Of a stretch of 64,000 nt of DNA, positions 41,053 through 48,776 are shown piece by piece. Position 1 is the first letter of the stretch. Each line of letters starts with the position of its first letter. A program made the translations under genes and the position numbers. The notes below the pieces were generated by a model. It was given only the letters and a program-made list of their open reading frames with translations, was not told where the DNA came from and did not search any database. Source of the DNA: Nostoc sp. LEGE 12450 (GTDB lineage: Bacteria; Cyanobacteriota; Cyanobacteriia; Cyanobacteriales; Nostocaceae); assembly GCF_015206895.1 (NCBI RefSeq), contig NZ_JADEXU010000015.1, positions 19,550 through 83,549 on the forward strand, written 5' to 3'.

Positions 41053-41550
41053 TTAATCAAGCTTGTTAATCTTCTTAAAGTACTTCTTCCACTCAGCATC
41101 TAGAGTAGCTTCGTACTGAAAACCTAATTCTTGGCCACTTCCGTACCTAACAAGATTCACCCCCTGCATACTTGATAATTTTAGAAGATAGGTATCTTCT
41201 AAAGGACTATCAAGACTCACAACCTCATCGAGCCTTATTGATACAGTAGGGCAGTTTCCAAAGAAATGTTGAGTATAAGCATCAGAGTAATTATGATATT
41301 GAGAAAGTTTATTCAAGCGATGTTCAGCATATTCAGTCTTGATTACTTCTCCTACCGCAATGAAACCACGTTTCCCCTTTCCAGTTTTTTTCAAGTAGGC
41401 TTTATCTCCAACCTTAATTGACTTTACCTGACCTGCACTCCAGGTGATATAACACTCCCCTGCATTTTTGATATCATAAAGTGCTTCTTCAATATAGCTA
41501 GGAATATTAACATCAATATCTGGATTTGCTAAGAAAATACGTGTTGGCAT
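41053..41550 (-). CDS. PUA/EVE-like domain protein
   Basis: A 165-residue protein whose pattern YITWSAGQVKSIKVGDKAYL then KRGFIAVGEVIKTEY resembles EVE/PUA-like domains, which bind modified bases in DNA or RNA and often occur in defence or RNA-modification contexts. No catalytic motif and no membrane segment. It stands alone, reading toward the apc terminator, with 289 bases of AT-rich DNA upstream. The domain call is from pattern only; it could be another small beta-barrel fold. Confidence 0.5.
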   Translation of the reverse strand: MPTRIFLANPDIDVNIPSYIEEALYDIKNAGECYITWSAGQVKSIKVGDKAYLKKTGKGKRGFIAVGEVIKTEYAEHRLNKLSQYHNYSDAYTQHFFGNCPTVSIRLDEVVSLDSPLEDTYLLKLSSMQGVNLVRYGSGQELGFQYEATLDAEWKKYFKKINKLD

Positions 41551-41784
41551 AATTGTACTGCACCTAGATTAGTAAAAGGGTTATCAATTTTTATGAAAAG
41601 TATATAACTAGCTTTTATAATACATATACCTTTTGTATACTTCCGTATATGTACCCTGTTTCAGGTAAATATCCAGAATTTATCAAGATGTTATTTCATT
41701 TCGGGCAACAGATAGAAAACTTCTATTTCAGAAAATTAGACTATCGCAAAGTTTATAAATCTAGGTCTATGGGTGATAAAAATT

Positions 41785-41820
41785 AAAAAAGAGGTCTGGT
41801 ATTAGACCTCTTTATTTTTG
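41785..41820 (-). terminator. Terminator after the 2OG-oxygenase-like gene
   Basis: AAGAGGTC-tggtatta-GACCTCTT (a 10-bp stem if the flanking T/A bases of the loop pair), flanked by A-rich DNA on one side and TTTATTTTTG on the other, so it works in either direction. It serves the leftward gene ending at 41840. Its stem is the same as that of the apcC terminator 0.8 kb away. Confidence 0.8.
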
Positions 41821-41839
41821 TTGCCCGTATTTCTGAAAG

Positions 41840-42841
41840 TTAAGAGTTGAACATTTCTACAAGGCGATACCCGCGAGTATATAGCGGAACTGGAGCGCCA
41901 GAATTCTGTTTTTTCCTTGCTTGTTCACAACTTTCATCAAACACAATTAGCTTTTCCTTGCCAACTTCCAGCCAGTCTTCATAAGGCACGCTCATATCTT
42001 CTTCAACACCACCAATACTAGGTGCTACCATTGCCCGATAAGCTTCATTGAATTTCCTGCGAAACCGGAAATCTACAGAAATTCTTAGACCTTCAGTTTT
42101 CCTTCTTACTGTTTGATGCAATCCACGGGCATCATTGAAGTACATTGTGCCATGTTGCAGTTGTGCTTCTGTATAGGAGACAACCATTGGAACATCCCGA
42201 CCTTCATCGAAGTCTGACATCACTTGCATAGACTGTAGTTCAATCTCGCGGGGCATCTCACCTGCTTCAATGGTTATATTATCGATGTCGCCAAATAGTG
42301 GCAGAACTACTACAGTCGCATCAGCAGCAACACCTGCCCAGACATCGCTATGGCATTTTGAGCTAGCGAAGGGCAAACTCAATTTTTTTGCATCAGTCTT
42401 ACCATAAACTATGCGGAGATTGACTGGTAAATCTACTGCATCAATCAGTTCATTTGCTCCTAATTGGTAGAAAGCCTCAGCTACACTTTTTTGAAAGAGG
42501 TTAAATGCTAGAGTATGTTCTCGCTTAGGTATCAAAAGACCAGTACCTGTGTAGTTCGGTAATGTATTTCTTGCTTCCAATAGTCGTTCAAGCATTTCAG
42601 CTTCTGAAAGAATGATGTGACTATTTAGACACACTGAAATATAACCAGCAGCAGCAATGCGGATCTGCTGGAACAACTCAGTCTTTAATGTGTGTTCAAA
42701 CAGTAGCCGATACTGTCGTTTTGTAGCAATTTTATCAGCAAGTTCATCAAAGAGTCGATCGCCAAGTTGAGAGAATGCGATCGCACGGTCATATTCTACG
42801 CGATCGCCCACTACTGACTTGGCTAACAGTTTTTGTAACAT
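41840..42841 (-). CDS. Fe(II)/2-oxoglutarate-dependent oxygenase-like enzyme
   Basis: A 333-residue protein whose core looks like a jelly-roll oxygenase. KCHSDVWAGVAADATVVVLP gives the HxD iron ligands, and FNDARGLHQTVRRKTEGLRI gives the distal histidine and an arginine 10 residues later for 2-oxoglutarate. The N-terminal 110 residues are helical and unassigned. ATG at 42841 is preceded by GGAAGAG; a TTG four codons upstream is less likely. It is divergent from the methyltransferase/haem-oxygenase-like pair across a 500-base spacer, suggesting one pathway under shared control. Substrate unknown; amino-acid hydroxylation is a common job for such enzymes. Confidence 0.7.
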   Translation of the reverse strand: MLQKLLAKSVVGDRVEYDRAIAFSQLGDRLFDELADKIATKRQYRLLFEHTLKTELFQQIRIAAAGYISVCLNSHIILSEAEMLERLLEARNTLPNYTGTGLLIPKREHTLAFNLFQKSVAEAFYQLGANELIDAVDLPVNLRIVYGKTDAKKLSLPFASSKCHSDVWAGVAADATVVVLPLFGDIDNITIEAGEMPREIELQSMQVMSDFDEGRDVPMVVSYTEAQLQHGTMYFNDARGLHQTVRRKTEGLRISVDFRFRRKFNEAYRAMVAPSIGGVEEDMSVPYEDWLEVGKEKLIVFDESCEQARKKQNSGAPVPLYTRGYRLVEMFNS

Positions 42842-43341
42842 GATCTCTTCCAAGGATATTCTAAATTATTTAAATCACTCATACATCCCAAGCCATTTCA
42901 TTTTAAAAACGATCTGACTATTACAACCTAACAAGATTATTCTCCTTATACTTCGTAAAATATACTGTTTGCTTTCTATTTTTTATCTTGATTTAAAGAG
43001 TTAATTTTAACCAGATTAGTAAAGTCTATGTAAAGGTAAGGTTTAAACCTCAAAGTATTTATGTGTGAGGTAGGCATTAACTAAGTATTTCGAAAACTTC
43101 ATGAAGCCTGATTATATTAATCTTTTTATATTTGAAGAAATTAAAAAGTTTAGAATATTTGAACTAGGTTATATCTTGAAACCTATGCTTTTTTAACATA
43201 AAATTAACCAGAAAATAAAAATCAGTAAAATCAACACTAGCATTAAATTAGCAAAATGTTAAAACATATACAGTATTTAATTCTTACTAAACCCCGATTG
43301 GTTAAAAGCAACATAAATCTAATATAAATAGATAGTTAAAA
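42842..43341. promoter_or_regulatory. Divergent promoter region of the small enzyme cluster
   Basis: About 500 bases, strongly AT-rich, with no coding frame. It should carry the promoters of the oxygenase (leftward) and methyltransferase (rightward) genes. No obvious operator repeat was found. Confidence 0.4.
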
Positions 43342-44109
43342 ATGTCAAATAATCACAAAGACTCAACTATAAACTTATACAATCACACAGCATCAGACTG
43401 GATTAGAGGAGAACCTAGTTCTCTCTCAGACTTTACAGCACGCCCTTCTGTACTAGAGCTTTGTGAGCCTGTTAGTGGACTGCGAGTAGTTGATATAGGT
43501 TGTGGAGAAGGTTATTGCAGTCGAGAATTACATAGGCGTGGTGCTGCACAAGTATATGGAATAGACCTTTCCCAAGGCATGATTGAAGCCGCAAAGTTGC
43601 AAGAAGTAGAACATCCTTTAAGTATTAGCTACGAAGTAGGATGTGCTACCAATCTCAAGCAGTTTGATGATGGCGAAATTGACTTAGTTGTTGCAGTATT
43701 TCTATTTAACTATTTGACAATTTCTCAAACCCAAGAATGTATGGCAGAAGTTGCACGCATTCTTCATCCCGGCGGTCGATTTGTATTTAGCGTTCCCCAT
43801 CCATCTTTTCCATATATGCGGGAGGCAGCATATCCGTTTTATTTTCAAGTTGAGGGTGCAGGCTATTTCAGTAAGCGAGATCAGCAGTTTCCTGGTCGTA
43901 TTTGGAAACGAGATGGCTCCTGGTTAAATGTCCAATTGATTCACAAAACTCTTGAAGATTATTTTAATGCCCTTAGAATTGCTGGCTTTAATACTATGCC
44001 AATTTTACAGGAATTGCGTGTAACTTCAGAACATATCGCAGTAGACAAATCATTTTTTAGCCCCTTACTTGACCAACCACTTCATCTAGCCCTACAAATA
44101 TTACGATGA
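43342..44109 (+). CDS. Class I SAM-dependent methyltransferase
   Basis: A 255-residue small-molecule-type methyltransferase: motif I VVDIGCGEGYCSRELHRRG, motif II acidic residue YGIDLSQGMIEAA, motif IV LVVAVFLFNYLT and the post-motif LHPGGRFVFSVPHPSF. The whole protein is the catalytic domain, similar in shape to UbiE-like and natural-product methyltransferases. Its TGA overlaps the ATG of the next gene by four bases, so the two products are made together. O-, N- or C-methylation cannot be distinguished. Confidence 0.85.
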   Translation: MSNNHKDSTINLYNHTASDWIRGEPSSLSDFTARPSVLELCEPVSGLRVVDIGCGEGYCSRELHRRGAAQVYGIDLSQGMIEAAKLQEVEHPLSISYEVGCATNLKQFDDGEIDLVVAVFLFNYLTISQTQECMAEVARILHPGGRFVFSVPHPSFPYMREAAYPFYFQVEGAGYFSKRDQQFPGRIWKRDGSWLNVQLIHKTLEDYFNALRIAGFNTMPILQELRVTSEHIAVDKSFFSPLLDQPLHLALQILR

Positions 44110-44840
44110 CACAGACATCTTCTTTAGTGATAAATTCCTTCCGTGAAATAACGGTTAATCATCCTCTATGGAGCCATGAGTTCCTAATCCGTTGTCGGGC
44201 TGGAAATTTATTTTTACCAGACGTACAGATACTAGCTGTTCAGATGTACAAATTCTCCAAAGAATTTAATCGGATTTTAGCTAGCATCTTATCTTGTTGC
44301 GAAGATGAAAGTAGTCAGTTAGTCATCTTAGAAAACCTCTTTGACGAAATGGGACAAGGAGATATAACTCAGTCCCACCCAGAGTTGTTTCGTCAATTTA
44401 CCCGCGCCCTTGGTATCGACGACGAAACTTTGGCAGCACTACCCACTGCACCTGAAACTCGTGCCCTGATTGAAACTTACTTGCAGATACCACATAAATA
44501 TGGCTACTTAGCTGCACTGGGTGCTGTCTGTTATGCTTCCGAAGGGATTGTTAGCTCACTCTACACGCAACTATATAAAGGAATTATTGGTGCTACTCCC
44601 TTACCCAAAGAAGCCCTGATCTTTTTTGAAGTCCATATTGATGTAGATGATAGTCATGCAGCAAAGCTAGCAGCAGTGATTGAACCTCGAATTACCATGA
44701 ATGAGGAGGATATCAAGGTAAAACTGGCTATTGTAGAAGCTATGGATGCGCGTGTCCAATTTTTTAATGGAATTCAGCGTCAAATCTCTAAATACAGCTT
44801 GTATCCTGATTCATGGGTGCATTTTGATGCATTGCTATAG
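44106..44840 (+). CDS. Haem-oxygenase-like, iron-containing redox enzyme (TenA/PqqC/HDO superfamily)
   Basis: A 244-residue all-helical protein. The ligand pattern of haem-oxygenase-like di-iron oxidases is visible: ENLFDEMGQGDITQSHPELF (Glu...His) and FFEVHIDVDDSHAAKL (Glu, His, Asp...His), plus an HPLWSHEFL start. Relatives (BesC, UndA, SznF central domain, CADD) cleave C-C bonds or N-oxygenate amino-acid-like substrates using O2. It is translationally coupled to the methyltransferase and divergent from an oxygenase, supporting a biosynthetic role. TenA-like thiaminase activity is less likely because the metal ligands are kept. Confidence 0.78.
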   Translation: MTQTSSLVINSFREITVNHPLWSHEFLIRCRAGNLFLPDVQILAVQMYKFSKEFNRILASILSCCEDESSQLVILENLFDEMGQGDITQSHPELFRQFTRALGIDDETLAALPTAPETRALIETYLQIPHKYGYLAALGAVCYASEGIVSSLYTQLYKGIIGATPLPKEALIFFEVHIDVDDSHAAKLAAVIEPRITMNEEDIKVKLAIVEAMDARVQFFNGIQRQISKYSLYPDSWVHFDALL

Positions 44841-44874
44841 TATTGTGTCAAGTTTAAATTGATAGGTAAATAAG

Positions 44875-44967
44875 TTTGTAGTAAGCACCAAAGTCCTTAC
44901 TACAAATCCTCAAAACTAGCTGGGCAAAGCAATAAGTAAAAATACGGTTGTAACAACGAGGATTTGT
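44875..44967 (+). promoter_or_regulatory. Overlapping inverted repeats between the enzyme cluster and H-NOX gene
   Basis: TTTGTAGTAAG (44875-44885) pairs perfectly with CTTACTACAAA (44896-44906). ACAAATCCTC (44902-44911) pairs perfectly with GAGGATTTGT (44958-44967). The arms overlap, so the two hairpins exclude each other. The first may simply be the terminator of the preceding gene; the pair could also act as a switch for the H-NOX transcript. The rest of the 304-base spacer shows nothing else. Confidence 0.5.
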
Positions 44968-45144
44968 AGCATTAAAATACAAACAGTTTTACTTGTTTTT
45001 TTGGGATTTTAAATCTGTAATAAAGCATTTTCAAAGTATAACTACAGAAAATTTTGTCATTAAAATAATCTTTTTAAGAAATTAGTTGTCGAGTCTTGGG
45101 CAAATTCACAAAGCAAAATTAGGTGTAGTCATCAGGAGGCTTCC

Positions 45145-45696
45145 ATGTACGGTTTAGTGAACAAGGCGATTCAAGACATGGTATGCAGTCGTTTTGGCGA
45201 AGAGACTTGGAAACAAATTAAGCACAAAGCAGAGGTGGACGTAGATGTTTTCCTCAGTATGGAAGGCTATCCCGATGACATCACCCACAAGTTGGTAAAA
45301 GCTGCTAGTGTCGTTCTAAGTTTATCTCCCCAACAAATTATGCAAGCCTTTGGGGAATTCTGGGTTCAGTACACAGCCCAAGAAGGCTATGGTGAAATGC
45401 TGGACATGAGTGGAGATACATTGCCTGAGTTTTTAGAAAACCTCGACAATCTTCATGCTCGTGTAGGAGTTAGCTTTCCTAAACTCCAGCCCCCATCATT
45501 TGAGTGTACTGATATGGAGGAAAATTCTCTAAGTTTACACTATCGTTCTGATCGAGAAGGGCTAACTCCAATGGTTATTGGTCTAATCAAAGGATTGGGA
45601 ACAAGGTTTGATACAGAAGTTCATATTACCCAAACCCAGAATCGGGATGAAGGTGCTGAACATGATGAATTTTTAGTGATTTATAAACCAAATTGA
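45145..45696 (+). CDS. H-NOX haem nitric-oxide/oxygen-binding sensor
   Basis: A 183-residue stand-alone haem sensor. Family landmarks: start MYGLVNKAIQDMVCSRFGEE, the distal-pocket tryptophan Trp73 (GEFWVQYT), the proximal haem ligand His104 (NLDNLHARVG) and the YxSxR haem-propionate motif at Tyr133, Ser135, Arg137 (HYRSDREGL). It is highly similar to the structurally known Nostoc H-NOX. NO binding breaks the proximal His bond and changes partner activity; the partner here is the kinase encoded 10 bases downstream. Ribosome binding site AGGAGGCTTCC. No distal tyrosine is evident, so NO rather than O2 is the likely ligand. Confidence 0.95.
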   Translation: MYGLVNKAIQDMVCSRFGEETWKQIKHKAEVDVDVFLSMEGYPDDITHKLVKAASVVLSLSPQQIMQAFGEFWVQYTAQEGYGEMLDMSGDTLPEFLENLDNLHARVGVSFPKLQPPSFECTDMEENSLSLHYRSDREGLTPMVIGLIKGLGTRFDTEVHITQTQNRDEGAEHDEFLVIYKPN

Positions 45697-45706
45697 GTGT
45701 AGCAGC

Positions 45707-47155
45707 ATGGCTCCTCCTCACCTTACGCTTTCACCAGAGTTACTGGCGAAAGCTTTTCCCTTCCACTTTGCATTTAGCCGTAATCGTGAAATTGTACAAA
45801 CTGGTGAGGTCTTGGGACGCATTAGTCCTGAGCCATTAGTTGGTAAATTGATTGAGCAACATTTTCAAATTAACCGTCCAAAGATTCTGATTGATTTTGA
45901 TGCTATTAGTAAACAGCCTCGTGCCCTATTTATTTTAGAGTTTCTTCACAATGGGATGCAGCTCAAGGGTCAGATGATGTATCAACCAGAGGAGGAGGTA
46001 ATATTTTTTTTAGGTTCTCCCTGGATTACAGATACAACTAGCTTGGCTCCTTTGGGTATCAAACTCAAAGACTTTGCGATTCACGACCCAATTGTTGATT
46101 TTCTGTTTCTGCTACAATCTCAAAACACCGCTTTGGGTGATGCCAAAAAGTTAACAAGCGAACTGAAACAACAAAGGGCACAACTGCGGAGTGCGCTGCA
46201 AATTAAGGAGAACCTAGCGGAAATTGCTGAGGCTCAGGCTAAAAGATTGGAAAAATCCCTCCGTGAGCTACAGCAAACTCAAGCCCAATTGGTTCAGGCT
46301 GAGAAAATGTCCAGCCTAGGGCAATTAGTTGCAGGAGTTGCTCACGAAATTAACAACCCCGTTAACTTTATTTACGGGAATTTAAAATATACAAAAGATT
46401 ATACACAGTGTTTGCTAAAGCTTGTGCTTCTTTACCAGCAATTTTATGCCAATCCTGTGCCAGAAATTAAAGAATGCATTGATGAAATCGAGTTAGATTT
46501 TTTACTAGATGATTTGCCCAAAATTCTAGATTCGATGCAAGTAGGAGCCGAAAGGATCTCTGAAATTGTCTTGTCTCTGCGGAACTTCTCTCGTCTTGAT
46601 GAAGCAGGAATGAAAAAGGTTGATATTCACCACGGACTAGATAGTACCTTGCTGATTTTACAAAATCGGTTTAAAAATAGCGTAGATCATCCTGGGATCA
46701 AAGTAGTTAAAAACTATGGAAACTTGCCTTTGGTAGATTGCTACGCCGGACAACTCAATCAAGTGTTCATGAATATTATCAGTAATGCCATCGATGCGCT
46801 CGAAAGTCATAACGATAAACGCGCGATCGCAGAAATTCATGCTAGTCCGAATAAAATTACAATTACTACAGAAATTATTGAAACAAACTGTGTTGTCCGA
46901 ATTGCTGATAATGGTTCAGGAATGACAGAAGCAGTTAAGGAACGACTGTTTGATCCATTTTTCACAACTAAGCCTGTGGGTAAGGGTACAGGATTAGGTT
47001 TGTCAATTAGCTATCAAATTGTAGTTGAAAAACATAGGGGAACACTGAAATGTTTATCAGAACCCGGGCAGGGTACTGAATTTTGGATTGAAATTCCCCT
47101 CTCTATGGACACACAAGCAGTTGATTGCGTCAAATCGTTGAGTTATGTTTTATGA
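45707..47155 (+). CDS. H-NOX-associated (HNOBA) sensor histidine kinase
   Basis: A 482-residue cytoplasmic kinase without transmembrane helices. Residues about 7-135 form a HNOBA domain (FPFHFAFSRNREIVQTG, LVGKLIEQHFQINRP), which binds H-NOX. A coiled coil (about 145-200) leads to the HisKA dimerisation domain with phospho-acceptor His213 (GVAHEINNPVNFIYG). The ATPase domain shows the N box (MNIISNAIDAL), G1 (IADNGSGM), F box (FDPFFTTKPVGKGTG) and G2 (GTGLGLSIS). Ten bases after H-NOX, clearly an operon. No response regulator follows, so its target is encoded elsewhere. Confidence 0.94.
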   Translation: MAPPHLTLSPELLAKAFPFHFAFSRNREIVQTGEVLGRISPEPLVGKLIEQHFQINRPKILIDFDAISKQPRALFILEFLHNGMQLKGQMMYQPEEEVIFFLGSPWITDTTSLAPLGIKLKDFAIHDPIVDFLFLLQSQNTALGDAKKLTSELKQQRAQLRSALQIKENLAEIAEAQAKRLEKSLRELQQTQAQLVQAEKMSSLGQLVAGVAHEINNPVNFIYGNLKYTKDYTQCLLKLVLLYQQFYANPVPEIKECIDEIELDFLLDDLPKILDSMQVGAERISEIVLSLRNFSRLDEAGMKKVDIHHGLDSTLLILQNRFKNSVDHPGIKVVKNYGNLPLVDCYAGQLNQVFMNIISNAIDALESHNDKRAIAEIHASPNKITITTEIIETNCVVRIADNGSGMTEAVKERLFDPFFTTKPVGKGTGLGLSISYQIVVEKHRGTLKCLSEPGQGTEFWIEIPLSMDTQAVDCVKSLSYVL

Positions 47156-47505
47156 ATTATGAGAATTAAGAAATGCTTGCAGTGGGAGAGAAGCACTAAC
47201 CATTTATTTTTTAACTCTCTGAATTCTCAATTATTTTTAAAACTACTGCTTTTAATGTATAAAATATTTTTTTAGTTTACGTGTAGTGATGCCATCTCTA
47301 CGGGATGGTAAGTAAGCATAGCTTGTTTCGTGTAAGAGTATGGCATTCATAAGCAACCAAAATTGTCAAAAATATTTAACTAACAGTGTATTGAAGTTAA
47401 CAACTCTAAGATTTATAGTTTTAAAGACTACTTATGAGTTATAAGTTATGATTTATGAGTTTTATTTCTAACTCCTAATTCCTAACTTTTTACCTAGTAC
47501 TGCTC
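47156..47505. other. Intergenic with heptamer-like and dispersed repeats
   Basis: No gene. Contains GTAGTGATGCCATCTCTACGGGATGG (47283-47308), matched downstream by a degenerate complement near 47325-47345, and short repeats of the TTATGAG/TTATGAT type (47431-47460). It should also contain the ftsW promoter. Confidence 0.45.
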
Positions 47506-48708
47506 GTGAATCTACGCCGCCTGATTCCAATTTTTGATAGTTCAGTTTCGAACTGGGCACTAGAAGCGCGGTTGTTGCGCTGGTTGACGTTGATTTGGCT
47601 GTTTGTCGGCTTGATAATGCTATTTTCAGCATCCTATCCCGTCGCTGACGCACGTCAGAGTGATGGACTGTACTACTTTAAGCGTCAACTACTTTGGGTC
47701 TTAGTTTCTTTAATCGGATTTAATATTATTGTTAATTTGCCGTTACAAAAAATTCTGGGAGTATCCCATTGGTTTTTGTTGCTGTTTTTGGCATTAATTT
47801 TCGTCACACTAATCCCAGGATTGGGAAAAAAGGCTTTTGACGCAGCCCGCTGGATTGCGATCGGGCCAATTCCTATTCAACCTTCAGAATTAATTAAACC
47901 CTTTTTGGTGCTGCAAAGTGCGCGGCTTTTTGGTCTGTGGGAACGTATCAGTTGGCGGGTTCGCTTTGCTTGGTTGGGTATTTTCGGTTTGGTACTTTTA
48001 GGAATTCTTGCCCAGCCCAACTTAAGTACAACAGCACTTTGCGGTATGACTATTTGGCTAATTGCTCTCGCGGCTGGCTTACCTTACAAGTACCTGGGAG
48101 GAACAGCAATTGGCGGAGTAATGTTGGCGATACTCAGTATCAGCATAAAAGAGTATCAGCGTAAGCGGGTGATGTCATTCCTCAATCCTTGGGCGGATGC
48201 TACAGGAGATGGCTACCAGTTGGTGCAAAGTCTACTAGCTGTCGGTTCTGGTAGGACTTGGGGAGCCGGGTTTGGGCTTTCTCAACAAAAACTGTTTTAT
48301 TTACCCATTCAGGATACCGATTTTATTTTTGCCGTGTTCGCTGAGGAGTTTGGCTTTGTTGGCAGTATGGTGTTGTTGGCACTTTTAGCTACATTCGCCA
48401 CTCTCGGATTAATTGTGGCGCTAAAGGCTAAAAATATAGTGCATCGATTGGTAGCGATCGGTGTGATGATTTTGATGATAGGACAATCACTGCTCCATAT
48501 TGGTGTGGCTACAGGTTCTTTACCAACTACAGGCTTACCTTTACCAATGTTTAGTTATGGTGGTAATTCTATGATTGCTAGCTTAATAGCTGCTGGGTTG
48601 CTGATTCGGGTAGCACGCGAGAGTAATGAAGCTGAGGTAGTACCGTTACGAAAACCCCTGTTTCAAAATGGGCGAAGACATCGGGGTTTTCATAAAAATA
48701 GAAATTGA
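47506..48708 (+). CDS. ftsW: Cell-division peptidoglycan polymerase FtsW (SEDS family)
   Basis: A 400-residue protein with about ten transmembrane helices that polymerises lipid II at the septum. SEDS signatures: ARWIAIGPIPIQPSELIKPF, GDGYQLVQSLLAVGSGRTWG, GFGLSQQKLFYLPIQDTDFI, FAVFAEEFGFVGSM and TGLPLPMFSYGGNSMI. It starts with GTG at 47506. RodA is the alternative SEDS member; the LPIQDTDFIFAVFAEEFGF region is more like FtsW. Not in a dcw cluster, as is usual for cyanobacteria. Confidence 0.88.
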   Translation: MNLRRLIPIFDSSVSNWALEARLLRWLTLIWLFVGLIMLFSASYPVADARQSDGLYYFKRQLLWVLVSLIGFNIIVNLPLQKILGVSHWFLLLFLALIFVTLIPGLGKKAFDAARWIAIGPIPIQPSELIKPFLVLQSARLFGLWERISWRVRFAWLGIFGLVLLGILAQPNLSTTALCGMTIWLIALAAGLPYKYLGGTAIGGVMLAILSISIKEYQRKRVMSFLNPWADATGDGYQLVQSLLAVGSGRTWGAGFGLSQQKLFYLPIQDTDFIFAVFAEEFGFVGSMVLLALLATFATLGLIVALKAKNIVHRLVAIGVMILMIGQSLLHIGVATGSLPTTGLPLPMFSYGGNSMIASLIAAGLLIRVARESNEAEVVPLRKPLFQNGRRHRGFHKNRN

Positions 48709-48776
48709 GTTAGTAGGAAATAGGGCAGGCAACCTTTCACAGCCTATCGAGAATGTGCCTAAGAGCCTGATAAAGC

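Noticed and set aside
44106..44840. TenA thiaminase / thiamine salvage role
   Set aside because: Kept iron-ligand pattern and neighbours (methyltransferase, oxygenase) fit a di-iron oxidase better; no thiamine genes nearby.
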